DNA of 64,000 bases from Clostridium sp. Marseille-P299 (GTDB taxonomy: Bacteria; Bacillota; Clostridia; Lachnospirales; Lachnospiraceae), in NCBI RefSeq assembly GCF_900078195.1, contig NZ_FJVE01000004.1, positions 361,071-425,070 on the forward strand. The letters are read 5' to 3'. Below the pieces are notes generated by a model, which did not search any database, was not told the origin of the DNA, and was given only the letters and a program-made list of their open reading frames with translations. Shown piece by piece: positions 1 through 8,786 of the stretch (positions are counted from its first letter, which is position 1; each line of letters starts with the position of its first letter). The position numbers and the translations under genes are program-made.

Positions 1-286
1 CTTGTATTGTCTCCACACTATCTGATCCGCTTATATAAGTAATATTAGCTGTATTGTTGTATAAGCTTGCTTCCATTACTTCCTTTAATCCATCTGGCGC
101 ATTTTGTATGTATACATTAGACGCATGCTGTTCTACATTATCCACCATTTTTTCCATCATCGTCCCCATAAGTGAGTACATACCGATCATTAATATGGCT
201 GGTAAAATAAATAAGCTAAAAACAAGTTTTTTATCTTTAAATACACGAGTTAACTCTTTTTTAATGATTGTTTTTGCCCCATTCAT
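1..286 (-). CDS. ABC-2 type transporter permease, NatB-like (5' part only, runs off the window edge)
   Basis: On the minus strand an ATG at 286 opens a frame that stays open to the window edge. It gives about 95 residues beginning MNGAKTIIKKELTRVFKDKK, with a hydrophobic segment at about residues 22-40 and then an extracytoplasmic-looking stretch. A short basic amphipathic N terminus followed by one membrane segment and a large loop is typical of ABC-2 permeases of the NatB class. The start lies 2 bases after the stop of the ATPase gene, and a GAGGAGG ribosome-binding site lies inside the end of that gene, so the two are translationally coupled. It is probably the membrane half of an exporter; the substrate (Na+, drug or peptide) cannot be told. 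The C-terminal membrane bundle is outside the window. Confidence 0.75.
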   Translation of the reverse strand, partial: MNGAKTIIKKELTRVFKDKKLVFSLFILPAILMIGMYSLMGTMMEKMVDNVEQHASNVYIQNAPDGLKEVMEASLYNNTANITYISGSDSVETIQ

Positions 287-288
287 TA

Positions 289-1065
289 TTATGCCTCCTC
301 CTTATTATAAACCTTATAAAGCTCAAAAAACGCATCTTCTAATTCCTTTGTATTGGTCTTTTCAAGAATTTCTAAAAGCGTTCCCTCAATTACCTTCTTG
401 CCTTGAATAATAATACCGATACGATCACATAACTTCTCAGCTTCTGACATAATATGCGTTGAAATAATTACTAACTTACCTTCTTTTTTTAGTATCTTTA
501 AGTAATCAAGAACACCTCTTGCTGTAACAATATCTAAGCCACTTGTTGGTTCATCAAAGATAACCACCTTAGGATCATGTGCTAAACTAACAGCGATTGC
601 AGCTTTTTGCTTCATACCTGTGGATAATTCATCTATTTTTTTATCTTGAAATGGCGTAATTTCAAAATATGAAAATAATTTTTCTCTTCTCTCTTCTATC
701 AGAGCATCGTCCATACCATGTAATTTACCAAAAAAGTTAAACATATATTTTGGAGAGAACTGCGGATCTAATTTAATTTCATTTGTTAAAAATCCAATGT
801 TCTCTCTTACTTTTTCAGATTGTTTTACTGTGTCATAACCTGATACTTTTACAAATCCTTCTGTTGGCTTTAAAAGTGTAGCCACACAACGAAGTATTGT
901 TGTCTTACCTGCACCATTTGGTCCAAGCAATCCATAAATTTCTCCTTCTTTTGCAATTAAACTAACATTATCTGCTGCCTTCTTCATATTGTTCTTTGTC
1001 TTCATTTGCAGCATCTGTTTTTTGCTTAGCTTGTAAATCTTAGTCAAACCATTAATTTCAATCAT
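289..1065 (-). CDS. natA: ABC transporter ATP-binding protein, NatA-like
   Basis: This 258-residue protein is a single nucleotide-binding domain. Walker A (GPNGAGKTT) lies at about 48-56, the signature LSTGMKQ at 147-153, Walker B VVIFDEP at 167-173, and the switch histidine at 204 (STHIM). The STGMKQ form of the signature and the length are typical of NatA-type ATPases that pair with an ABC-2 permease, which here starts 2 bases downstream. A small XRE-type regulator lies upstream, with a perfect 8-bp hairpin between them. By family this ATPase powers export of Na+, antibiotics or lipids; nothing in the sequence fixes the substrate. The natA name is by similarity. Confidence 0.85.
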   Translation of the reverse strand: MIEINGLTKIYKLSKKQMLQMKTKNNMKKAADNVSLIAKEGEIYGLLGPNGAGKTTILRCVATLLKPTEGFVKVSGYDTVKQSEKVRENIGFLTNEIKLDPQFSPKYMFNFFGKLHGMDDALIEERREKLFSYFEITPFQDKKIDELSTGMKQKAAIAVSLAHDPKVVIFDEPTSGLDIVTARGVLDYLKILKKEGKLVIISTHIMSEAEKLCDRIGIIIQGKKVIEGTLLEILEKTNTKELEDAFFELYKVYNKEEA

Positions 1066-1128
1066 TGTTGCACCATACCCTTCTTTTATATTTATTCCTT
1101 AACATCAACAGGCGGTTTTAATCATACA

Positions 1129-1152
1129 TAAAAAGCACCTCATTGCTTTTTA
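1129..1152 (-). terminator. 8-bp hairpin between the XRE regulator gene and natA
   Basis: TAAAAAGC at 1129-1136 and GCTTTTTA at 1145-1152 form a perfect inverted repeat with an 8-base loop. Read on the minus strand the stem ends in GCTTTTTA, so it could act as a weak terminator or attenuator that lowers natAB expression relative to the regulator gene. Confidence 0.5.
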
Positions 1153-1168
1153 TATATAGCATATCAGC

Positions 1169-1369
1169 TTATTCATCATCACCAAAAATCTCGTCAAGAG
1201 TCTTACCAAGCACTTTACATATATTTTTACATAATTGAATCGTTGGATTATAATTTCCACTCTCAATTGCATTTATTGTTTGCCTACTAACATTCACTTT
1301 CTCAGCTAAATCCTTCTGAGATAAATCAAGTGCAGCTCTTGCGGATTTCAATTTTAGGTTTTTTGCCAT
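1169..1369 (-). CDS. small XRE/Cro-family transcriptional regulator
   Basis: A 66-residue, single-domain helix-turn-helix protein. Residues from about 6 to 62 cover the HTH_3 fold (LDLSQKDLAEKVNVSRQTIN), and the acidic tail ends DEIFGDDE. It resembles the stand-alone YozG/AbrB-era mini-XRE regulators common in Firmicutes, which often sit upstream of ABC exporter genes. An in-frame ATG lies four codons upstream at 1381, but its own bases form part of a GGAGG site spaced 5 bases before the ATG at 1369, so 1369 is the better start. It probably controls itself and the natAB pair downstream. The ligand is unknown. Confidence 0.85.
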   Translation of the reverse strand: MAKNLKLKSARAALDLSQKDLAEKVNVSRQTINAIESGNYNPTIQLCKNICKVLGKTLDEIFGDDE

Positions 1370-1722
1370 TTTGTCCTCCAACGCATATACATAAATAAAA
1401 AATTATATATGCCTATGTAAAGAAGAATATCTAAATATTCTATTTTCTTTTTGTTTATTTCTTTTTGTTTATTTCTTCTTTGCTTACATTGATTCTACTG
1501 TTTTCATAATAGTATCATAGGTTAGTTATTGTGTCAATTATATTTTACATTTTGTCAAGTAATAATGCCTTGTTACCTACTCAGATATTTTTATAATCAA
1601 AAAACGCCGTCACAAAATAGAGGTCTTATATGTCTGTTCTATGTTCACGCAATGTAAACAGTAGAATTTCTATATCCAGTACTCTATTTTGAGACAGCGT
1701 TTTATCAATAATTTATTAATTA
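1370..1722. other. AT-rich intergenic region with a long inverted repeat
   Basis: No coding potential is visible. The left part is very AT-rich and would hold the promoter of the XRE gene (minus strand); the right part is the inverted repeat described at 1599-1703. A short direct repeat of the T-rich string tttttgtttatttctt occurs twice around 1447-1479. Confidence 0.6.
1599..1703 (-). terminator. long inverted repeat, probable terminator of the foldase gene
   Basis: The arms at 1601-1622 and 1682-1703 match at 20 of 22 positions as inverted repeats and are separated by 59 bases. The inner part has a further short dyad (CTGTT at 1634, AACAG at 1657). On the minus strand the structure follows the stop of the foldase gene by about 20 bases and ends in GGCGTTTTTT, as expected of an intrinsic terminator. 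The stem and loop are much longer than usual, so a small repeat element adopted as a terminator is an alternative. Confidence 0.6.
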
Positions 1723-2772
1723 TTATTGAAATAGCTGATCATCAAAGCTTATATCATTCCAGATGTCCTTATTTAATTTAACCTTTGTATTATCTGCCCA
1801 TTCCTTGTATGTTGTGTTAAAAGCCTCCTCCTGGCGATTGGAGATTATTTCTTCCTTCGCAGCATTCGTAGCTTCACGGTCTAAGTCCGATACACAGTAT
1901 AAAATATAAAATCCACTTTTAGATTCTATTACATCACTAATTTCACCCTTAGTCATGGAAAAAGCAACCTTCTCTAAATCAGCTTCCATGTCTCCTTTGC
2001 CAACAGTTATTTCAATTTCATCCTTATTATCACTATTTTCTTGTGCAAAGGAGTAAAAAGAATCTGCTTCTAAAGCCTGTTGTCTTAATTCTACAGCCTT
2101 TTCCTTAGCTGCCTCTAATTGTTCTTCTGTATATTCAACACGATTTCCATTTTCATCAAATGTACAATTAGATACTAATAAATACTGAAGTACAATTTGT
2201 CTTGCTTCTTCATCTGACACATCTGTATCAACATTTAAAGTTAAACTTTCGTAAATCTTATTGGCAAGCATATTGTCCATATAGACTTTTTTAACCGTTT
2301 CAATATCAATATTGTATTCTTTCATTTGTGCCTCTGTAAAGGAACTTAAAAAAGTAGCTGTTAATTCATCTACATCTAAAAGCTCGTCCTCGGCTAGTGT
2401 AACTCCTAGATTCTCTGCTTGTGCACATATTGTCTTAATATTAATAATATCTTCCAAAAGTTTTTCTTTAAATACTGTTTCAAACGTTTTTCCTTCAGAG
2501 TCTACCTTATAGCTCCAAATATCTCCTCCATAAAGGTTTTCATATTTATCCTTATAAGATTGCATATATAAAAGCACTTCTTTATAGCTTACATCAATAT
2601 CACCAACTGTTAAGACAGTCTCATTTGATAAATCTACAGTACTTGCTTCTGTCTCATTTTGCTGTTTACTAGCATCTGCAGTTTCCTTATCTTTTTTATT
2701 ACAGGAAAGTAGGCTAGCTGACGTTAACGATGCAATCAACAAAAAAACTGAGACTTTCTTTATATATTTCAT
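1723..2772 (-). CDS. PrsA-like lipoprotein, peptidyl-prolyl isomerase (SurA N-domain plus parvulin domain)
   Basis: A 349-residue exported lipoprotein. The N terminus has a basic start, a hydrophobic core and a lipobox LLSC with the acylated cysteine at residue 24, followed by a charged low-complexity linker. Residues about 45-190 resemble the SurA/trigger-factor-type helical chaperone domain. Residues about 190-310 match the parvulin rotamase core, including a VGKGDMEADLEKVAFSM-type segment and SGFYILYCVSD near its end. By family it would help fold secreted proteins at the outer membrane face. A GAGGGG ribosome-binding site precedes the ATG. It lies downstream of mfd on the same strand but is separated by a GC-rich spacer, so cotranscription is uncertain. 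Confidence 0.85.
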   Translation of the reverse strand: MKYIKKVSVFLLIASLTSASLLSCNKKDKETADASKQQNETEASTVDLSNETVLTVGDIDVSYKEVLLYMQSYKDKYENLYGGDIWSYKVDSEGKTFETVFKEKLLEDIINIKTICAQAENLGVTLAEDELLDVDELTATFLSSFTEAQMKEYNIDIETVKKVYMDNMLANKIYESLTLNVDTDVSDEEARQIVLQYLLVSNCTFDENGNRVEYTEEQLEAAKEKAVELRQQALEADSFYSFAQENSDNKDEIEITVGKGDMEADLEKVAFSMTKGEISDVIESKSGFYILYCVSDLDREATNAAKEEIISNRQEEAFNTTYKEWADNTKVKLNKDIWNDISFDDQLFQ

Positions 2773-2787
2773 AGATACCCCTCATTC

Positions 2788-2850
2788 TACCGCCCACAGC
2801 GGAACTAAATATAATCAACGATGCCCCATCGCGAGCCTTCCACGGGCCTT
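2788..2850. other. GC-rich cluster of short hairpins between mfd and the foldase gene
   Basis: Within an AT-rich genome this spacer is GC-rich and holds consecutive small dyads: CCGC/GCGG near 2790-2802, CGATG/CATCG near 2819-2831, and GCC/GGC pairs near 2834-2847. It lies in the 5' leader of the foldase gene on the minus strand. The function is unknown. Confidence 0.4.
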
Positions 2851-2893
2851 ACGCTTTATTGCTTTGATGTCTTATTATAAATGAAATCAATAG

Positions 2894-5800
2894 TTACATC
2901 AATATTTTTAAATCATTTAATATTTTTTTTACAACTTCAAACAATTCGTAAGTGTCATATTTCACTATCTTATTATTCTTTTTAGCATCCTTTAACTGAT
3001 ACGTAAAATAAGGTGTAGTACCTGGAACTAACTTTAACTGATTATTATATTCTGTCAACAATTCAGGTATTTTCTCAACATTAAATTTTGCTTTTGCATA
3101 CAGAACAAACTTTATTTCATTGCCTTTTTGTACAAGGTTTGTTACATAAACTGAGTGAGCAATGGATTTTAATAAAGCAATGTTAAGCAAATTGTTTACA
3201 GATGTTGGAATATCTCCAAAACGGTCCATTAATTCCTCTTGCATATCCATAAACTCTTCTTCATTCTCAATTCCTGCAACTCGTTTATACATATCAAGCT
3301 TTTGCATTTCATTCTTAATATACGTAGATGGTATATAAGCATCCATATCTAAGTCAACGGTTGTATCAAAAGTATCTTCCTCTTTAATTTCACCCTTTAA
3401 CTTTTTAACTGCTTCATTTAGCATTTTGCAATACAAATCGTATCCTACGGATTCCATATGTCCACTTTGTTCTGCTCCAAGTAAATTACCTGCACCTCTA
3501 ATTTCTAAATCTCTCATAGCAATCTTAAATCCAGAACCTAGTTCTGTAAATTCTTTAATTGCTTGCAAACGTTTTTCAGCAATTTCCTTTAATAGCTTAT
3601 CTCTTCGATACATCAAAAAGGCATAAGAAGTACGATTCGATCTTCCCACACGCCCACGTAATTGGTAAAGCTGTGAAAGACCAAGTCGGTCTGCATCATC
3701 AATTAGCATTGTATTTACATTAGAGATATCTAGTCCTGTTTCTATTATCGTTGTGGATACCAATACATCAATCTCACCATTGATAAACTCGAACATAATT
3801 TTCTCTAAGGTGTGTTCATTCATTTGGCCATGAGCAAAGGATACATTCGCATCCGGAACCAATTTTGCTATGTTATTTGCAACTTCATCAATTCCATTTA
3901 CACGGTTATAAACATAATAAACTTGGCCACCTCTAGCAAGTTCTCTATTAATTGCCTCACGAATAATCTCATCATTATGCTCAAGCACATAGGTTTGAAT
4001 TGGTAATCGATCCACAGGTGGCTCTTCAAGTACACTCATATCACGTATTCCAACTAAACTCATATGAAGTGTTCTTGGAATTGGGGTAGCTGTTAATGTT
4101 AAAACATCAATGTCCCCCTTCATTTGTTTAATCTTTTCCTTATGTGTTACACCAAAACGTTGTTCCTCATCAACAATTAACAATCCTAGATTCTTAAATT
4201 GAACATCTTTAGATAATACTCTGTGTGTCCCTATTAAGATATCCAATTGGCCCTTCTTTGCTCGTTCGATTGCCTTCTTTTGTTCCGAAGCCGTTTTAAA
4301 TCGAGACAGCATATCAATGCTAACTGGAAAGTCCATCATTCGCTGAGTAAAAGTATTATAATGTTGCTGTGCTAAAATCGTAGTAGGAACTAAAATAACC
4401 ACCTGTTTTCCATCCGCTACCGCCTTAAAGGCTGCTCTTATGGCTATTTCTGTTTTACCATAACCAACATCCCCACATATTAAACGGTCCATAATACGTT
4501 TACTTTCCATATCTCGCTTGGTATCTTCAATGGCTCTTAACTGGTCTTCTGTTTCTTCGTACGGGAACATCTCCTCAAATTCTTTTTGCCAAACCGTATC
4601 TGGACCAAACTGATGTCCTTCTTTTGCCTGTCTTGTAGCATATAATTTAACCAATTCTTCCGCTACATCTTTTACCGCACCTCTTACTCTTGCTTTTGTA
4701 TTTTTCCACTCAACAGAATTTAATTTATTAAGTTTTGGCTTTCTTGCGTCTGCACTTGCATATTTTTGTATCACATCTAGGCCTGTTGCAAGTATATACA
4801 ACACGCCGCCACCGCCATACTCTATTTTAATATAATCCTTACTAACCTTATCTACTTCTATCTTCTCAATACCACGATAGATTCCTAAACCATGGTTTTC
4901 ATGAACTACATAATCTCCAATATTCAAATCTGAAAAGCTTTGAATCTGCTTTCCTTCATAATTAGTTTTTTTCTTTTTCTTCTTTTTCTCAGCTCCAAAT
5001 ATATCGCTCTCAGAGATGATAACAAATTTAATTAAAGGGTATTCAAATCCTTTGTGAAGGTTTCCATAAGTTACGAAAATTTCACCCTTTTGAATTTCTC
5101 TATTTAATTCATCTGTGTAAAATGCGTTTAGTTCGTATTCTCTTAAGTCCTCAGCTAATCTAGCAGCTCTTGTTCTAGAACTTGATAATAAAACAACGCG
5201 GTAGCCGTTCTTCTTCCAATCCTTTAAATCCTTTACAAGTATTTCAAAATTATTATTATATGGATTTACTGATTTGACTGAAATATCATATTTCTTCTTA
5301 ATGGTCACATGGGTTGTTTTATGGTCCATTGTACTAATTAATACTGCATTCTTACGACCTAAGTTAGCAAGTATCTCTTTGTAATCATAAATAACATCCA
5401 TTTGACTTGGTAAGATATATCCTTTTTCTATACGGCTTACCATACTCTCTCGAAACTCTGTTGTTACTGCCTCTCCTTTTTCAATCATCCTACTTGGTTC
5501 ATCTAAAAATACAATGGAACTTTCATTCGCAAAATAATCAAAAAAACTACAAGTTTCATCATAAAAAAACTTAATATAGCTTTCTAGTCCTATGGATCCT
5601 TGTAAGCACTCGAGGTTTTCCTTAAACTCTGCAATTATTTTTTGTACTCTTGCAGATTCTTCTGTCTTCATTTCTAAACGAAGCTTTTTAACATATTCAG
5701 CTTCTTCTTTTTCAATCTTCTTAAGTCCAAGATTCCTAGCTTCTGGCTCTAATATTATCTCTGCTGCTGGAAAAATGGATACTGTACTTACTCTCTCAAT

Positions 5801-6433
5801 GGATCGTTGACTACTAACATCAAAAGTACGTATGGAATCGATTTCATCTCCCCATAATTCAATACGATAAGGCACTTCCTCGGTTAAAGGAAAAATATCA
5901 ATAATACCTCCTCGAATGGCAAATTCTCCTGGGTTTTCTACTTGTCCTTGTCTTTCATATCCAATATGAATTAACTTTTCCGCCAATTCAGATAACTCTA
6001 GGGAATCTTCTTCATGTATTTGAATTACTCTTTGAGCTATGAAATCAAGGGGTAATAATTTATCCATACCACCATCAATGGTAGCAATTACAGTTACCGG
6101 TTTCCCTTCGATTAATCGTTTTAAAATCTGTAAACGGTCCTTAACAATTGCATTCCCATGAATATCGGCACTGTAAAATATAATATCCTTTGCTGGATAT
6201 AACATAACATTTTTATCATATAATTTGTAATCTTCATAGATTTCCTTCGCTTTTAAATCATTATATGTGATGATTAATTTAAAAGGAAAATCACTTGATA
6301 AAGCTGCTATAAAATTGCACTTTTGTGAGTCAATACAGCCAGTTACCTGTAACGGAAATTGATGAAGCGATACGCTATCCTTTATGTCATTAAATTCCTT
6401 ATAGCCGTAAAGAGGTTCCGTAAAAACATTCAC
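2894..6433 (-). CDS. mfd: transcription-repair coupling factor Mfd
   Basis: Mfd removes stalled RNA polymerase from damaged DNA and recruits UvrA. At 1179 residues it has the usual length. The N-terminal third is UvrB-like. A CarD-type RNA polymerase interaction domain starts near FSDLNIGDYVVHENHGLG (about 510). The RecG-like translocase follows, with Walker A GDVGYGKTE, the DEEQRFG box, the SAT-like LTATPIPRTL motif and the motif-VI QLRGRVGRS. The C terminus is the regulatory D7 domain. The start codon is GTG at 6433, with an AGGAGGG site inside the last codons of pth, whose stop is 2 bases upstream, so the genes are coupled. A run of seven lysines precedes the CarD-like domain and is encoded by an A-rich stretch. 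Confidence 0.97.
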   Translation of the reverse strand: MNVFTEPLYGYKEFNDIKDSVSLHQFPLQVTGCIDSQKCNFIAALSSDFPFKLIITYNDLKAKEIYEDYKLYDKNVMLYPAKDIIFYSADIHGNAIVKDRLQILKRLIEGKPVTVIATIDGGMDKLLPLDFIAQRVIQIHEEDSLELSELAEKLIHIGYERQGQVENPGEFAIRGGIIDIFPLTEEVPYRIELWGDEIDSIRTFDVSSQRSIERVSTVSIFPAAEIILEPEARNLGLKKIEKEEAEYVKKLRLEMKTEESARVQKIIAEFKENLECLQGSIGLESYIKFFYDETCSFFDYFANESSIVFLDEPSRMIEKGEAVTTEFRESMVSRIEKGYILPSQMDVIYDYKEILANLGRKNAVLISTMDHKTTHVTIKKKYDISVKSVNPYNNNFEILVKDLKDWKKNGYRVVLLSSSRTRAARLAEDLREYELNAFYTDELNREIQKGEIFVTYGNLHKGFEYPLIKFVIISESDIFGAEKKKKKKKTNYEGKQIQSFSDLNIGDYVVHENHGLGIYRGIEKIEVDKVSKDYIKIEYGGGGVLYILATGLDVIQKYASADARKPKLNKLNSVEWKNTKARVRGAVKDVAEELVKLYATRQAKEGHQFGPDTVWQKEFEEMFPYEETEDQLRAIEDTKRDMESKRIMDRLICGDVGYGKTEIAIRAAFKAVADGKQVVILVPTTILAQQHYNTFTQRMMDFPVSIDMLSRFKTASEQKKAIERAKKGQLDILIGTHRVLSKDVQFKNLGLLIVDEEQRFGVTHKEKIKQMKGDIDVLTLTATPIPRTLHMSLVGIRDMSVLEEPPVDRLPIQTYVLEHNDEIIREAINRELARGGQVYYVYNRVNGIDEVANNIAKLVPDANVSFAHGQMNEHTLEKIMFEFINGEIDVLVSTTIIETGLDISNVNTMLIDDADRLGLSQLYQLRGRVGRSNRTSYAFLMYRRDKLLKEIAEKRLQAIKEFTELGSGFKIAMRDLEIRGAGNLLGAEQSGHMESVGYDLYCKMLNEAVKKLKGEIKEEDTFDTTVDLDMDAYIPSTYIKNEMQKLDMYKRVAGIENEEEFMDMQEELMDRFGDIPTSVNNLLNIALLKSIAHSVYVTNLVQKGNEIKFVLYAKAKFNVEKIPELLTEYNNQLKLVPGTTPYFTYQLKDAKKNNKIVKYDTYELFEVVKKILNDLKILM

Positions 6434-6435
6434 AA

Positions 6436-7005
6436 TTAGCCCTCCTTTTTATTATAAAGATTCATTGCTTCCTCAATTCCTTTCGTGATAATTGTATCAC
6501 AGGCATTGGAGGTTCTCTTTAATGCTTCTCTTATTTTCTCCTCATCTTCTTTTGGAAATCTTGCTAGAACATAATCAGCCAAATCCCAATCTTTAGGTTT
6601 GTCTCCTACCCCAACTTTTATTCGCATAAATTCATCCGTTCCAAGATGGGCAATGATATTTTTAATACCATTATGTCCTCCTGCACTTCCTTTCTTTCTT
6701 ATACGAAGTTGGCCTACATCTAGACTAATATCATCATAAATAACAATGATATCTTTATTTGTTAGTTTATAAAAGTCAATAAGTTCTCTTACACTTTCTC
6801 CACTCAAGTTCATATATGTTTGTGGTTGTGCAAGGATAACACGTTCTGACCCAATCATTCCTTTGCCACAGATTGCTTTATGCTTTTTTGTATCTAATGA
6901 AATGTTGTAATCATCTGCTATTCTTGTAATCGCATCAAATCCAATATTATGCCTAGTTGCTTGATATTCTTTGGATGGATTACCTAATCCAATAATAATA
7001 TACAT
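6436..7005 (-). CDS. pth: peptidyl-tRNA hydrolase
   Basis: A 189-residue esterase that recycles peptidyl-tRNA released from ribosomes. The N-terminal IIGLGNPSKEYQATRHNIGF carries the family asparagine (GNP) and catalytic histidine (RHNIG). QPQTYMNLSGESV and the KGSAGGHNGIKNII segment match the other conserved boxes, including the catalytic-site aspartate in VIYDDISLD. The ATG at 7005 follows an AAAGAGGT ribosome-binding site and gives the family N terminus; an open frame extends 13 codons further upstream but has no good start signal. It is followed directly by mfd, the usual Firmicutes pth-mfd arrangement. Confidence 0.96.
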   Translation of the reverse strand: MYIIIGLGNPSKEYQATRHNIGFDAITRIADDYNISLDTKKHKAICGKGMIGSERVILAQPQTYMNLSGESVRELIDFYKLTNKDIIVIYDDISLDVGQLRIRKKGSAGGHNGIKNIIAHLGTDEFMRIKVGVGDKPKDWDLADYVLARFPKEDEEKIREALKRTSNACDTIITKGIEEAMNLYNKKEG

Positions 7006-7030
7006 AAATACCTCTTTTCCACAACTTTCG

Positions 7031-7068
7031 CCGCACATATGCAATATATCCCTATTGCATACCTGCGG
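7031..7068. repeat. 16-bp imperfect inverted repeat upstream of pth
   Basis: CCGCACATATGCAATA at 7031-7046 and TATTGCATACCTGCGG at 7053-7068 pair with two mismatches over a 6-base loop. On the plus strand it is followed by CCTTTTATTT, but no plus-strand gene ends here. On the minus strand it lies between the deacetylase stop and pth, so it may end or attenuate the deacetylase transcript. Confidence 0.55.
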
Positions 7069-7110
7069 CCTTTTATTTACATTATAAGTCTCTTATTATA
7101 TAATTGCAAT

Positions 7111-8187
7111 CTATTCATGATTGACAACGTTTGTAATAGTTTTTGCATTTCGGTAAATGTTCCCTGCTTCAAGTGTAATTCCTTTTGCTTCAAATAATTC
7201 ATCTACCGTTACTAATTGATATCCCATTTCAATTAGTTTTGGTATGACTACTTCCATTGCATCTGCTGTACTTGAATACAAATCATGCATAAGTACAATA
7301 TCTCCATCTTGTACAACATCTATTATATTCTTTATCACTTGATCTTTATCACGGCTCTTCCAATCCTCTGGATCTACCGACCATGTTATCATAGGTACAT
7401 TTACTGTTTTATATACCAAATCATTCTTTGCTCCATAAGGTGGTCTTAAAACAGCATTTCCAACAGGTGCATACTTCGTTATCAAATCATTGGAATGTTC
7501 CACTTCATAACGAATTTTATCTGCACTAAGTTTTGTTAAATCCTTATGGCTAAAGGTATGGTTACCAATTTGGCATCCTAAAGAGTAAGCTTTCTCTACC
7601 GTATCACCGTACTCTTCCATACGATTTCCCATTACAAAAAACGTCGCCTTTGCCCCATTCTCTTCCAATAAATCTAAAATACGATTTGTCACTGGAGGAT
7701 ATGGACCATCATCAAAAGTTAAAGCAATCATTTTATCTTTTGATACTTTATCCCCATCAATAGTAGCATTCTTATCATCCGTAGCATCTTCATTTACAGG
7801 GCTTTTTGTAACTTCTGGATTATTATCATCCTTACCGCCCTCCGGTGTTACTTCTGGGGTTATCGAAGGTGTTACTTGTGGTGTAACCTGGGGTGTTATT
7901 TCTGGTGTTACTTGTGGTGTAATTTCTGGTGTTACTGTATTATTATCAGTATCATCCGGTGTTATTTCTGGGATATGCTCTGCTTCTATATCCTCTATGT
8001 TTCCACCAATATTGTTTACTTCTTTATTTAAATCCTGGTCCCCCAAGCCATCATTCTTTTTCTTACTAAGTAATCCAATACCAGCCACAATAATTATAAT
8101 TGCTGCTAATAATGCACCAACTATGCATACCACTTGTAAGCTCCTAACTGAAGATCTTCTGCCTCGTTTTCTGTAATTTCTACTCAT
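7111..8187 (-). CDS. membrane-anchored polysaccharide deacetylase (NodB/CE4 family)
   Basis: A 358-residue protein with a basic N terminus (YRKRGRRSS), one membrane segment at about residues 16-40, a Thr-Pro-rich linker at about 75-125, and a C-terminal NodB domain. All CE4 motifs are present: TFDDGP (metal-binding aspartates), HTFSHKD (HxxxH), RPPYGAKN, DPEDWKSRD and LMHDLYS. It should remove N-acetyl groups from peptidoglycan or another surface glycan outside the membrane. The ATG at 8187 has an AGGAAGGA site; a longer in-frame start nine codons upstream lacks one. It could alternatively act in sporulation like PdaA-type proteins, but context does not decide. Confidence 0.92.
   Translation of the reverse strand: MSRNYRKRGRRSSVRSLQVVCIVGALLAAIIIIVAGIGLLSKKKNDGLGDQDLNKEVNNIGGNIEDIEAEHIPEITPDDTDNNTVTPEITPQVTPEITPQVTPQVTPSITPEVTPEGGKDDNNPEVTKSPVNEDATDDKNATIDGDKVSKDKMIALTFDDGPYPPVTNRILDLLEENGAKATFFVMGNRMEEYGDTVEKAYSLGCQIGNHTFSHKDLTKLSADKIRYEVEHSNDLITKYAPVGNAVLRPPYGAKNDLVYKTVNVPMITWSVDPEDWKSRDKDQVIKNIIDVVQDGDIVLMHDLYSSTADAMEVVIPKLIEMGYQLVTVDELFEAKGITLEAGNIYRNAKTITNVVNHE
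7843..7935 (-). repeat. degenerate repeat coding the Thr-Pro linker of the deacetylase
   Basis: Short repeated units such as gtgttacttctggggttat encode successive ITPEVTP/ITPQVTP-like motifs. The unit is about 12-15 bp and imperfect. It forms a flexible wall-spanning linker and may vary in length between strains. Confidence 0.6.
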
Positions 8188-8401
8188 TATAAAATCCTTC
8201 CTAACCTTCACCAAATACCTATCCCTACGTATGTTTGCAAGCTATCGCTTACAGTTTAGAATAATACAAATTTCAACAATTTTCAAGCAATTTAAACAAA
8301 TATTAAGAAAGAATTTTGTGAAAGCTCCACATTTTACTCATAACGTAAGTTTTGCTTCCATATATGGTTTATTCTTCTAATTAATTGTATGAAAGAAGAA
8401 G

Positions 8402-8431
8402 AAAAAACAGACTGCATTTGATAGCAGTCTG
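8402..8431 (-). terminator. intrinsic terminator of the glgC-glgD-spoVG run
   Basis: CAGACTGC at 8408-8415 and GCAGTCTG at 8424-8431 form a perfect 8-bp stem. On the minus strand it is followed by six T residues (A run at 8402-8407). It lies about 40 bases after the spoVG stop codon. Confidence 0.85.
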
Positions 8432-8473
8432 CTCTAGGAATGTTTTTTTTAAACAGGTGTTTTTTGCTAATTC

Positions 8474-8749
8474 TTACTCTACGGTATTATCCTCGAGTGC
8501 AGCAATTTCATATTTTTCTAATATGATTTTTTGAATTCTATCTCTTGTCTCAGAGTTAATTGGATGAGCTATGTCTCTATATTCACCATCGCCAGCTTTT
8601 CTGCTTGGCATAGCAATAAATAAACCTTTCTCTCCCTCGATAACCTTGATATCATGAACAACAAATTCATTATCAAGAGTTATAGAAACAACTGCTTTCA
8701 TTTTACCTTCTTTACTTACTTTGCGCACTCTAACATCTGTAATCTGCAT
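8474..8749 (-). CDS. spoVG: septation/sporulation regulator SpoVG
   Basis: A 91-residue protein matching SpoVG across its length, starting [11 protein letters not shown] and containing [20 protein letters not shown], the most conserved block, followed by the [13 protein letters not shown] helix. SpoVG is a small nucleic-acid-binding regulator affecting septation, sporulation and virulence or metabolism genes in Firmicutes. A good AAAGGGGG site precedes the ATG. It lies 37 bp after glgD on the same strand with no terminator between them and a strong terminator after it, so part of its expression may come from the glg transcript. Confidence 0.96.
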   Translation of the reverse strand: MQITDVRVRKVSKEGKMKAVVSITLDNEFVVHDIKVIEGEKGLFIAMPSRKAGDGEYRDIAHPINSETRDRIQKIILEKYEIAALEDNTVE

Positions 8750-8786
8750 TTTGTATCCCCCTTTGTAACATCAGTCTTTTGTCAGT

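Noticed and set aside
4960..4995. Frameshift site at the lysine run in mfd
   Set aside because: The A-rich lysine codons could slip, but the reading frame continues intact through the full Mfd protein, so no frameshift is indicated.
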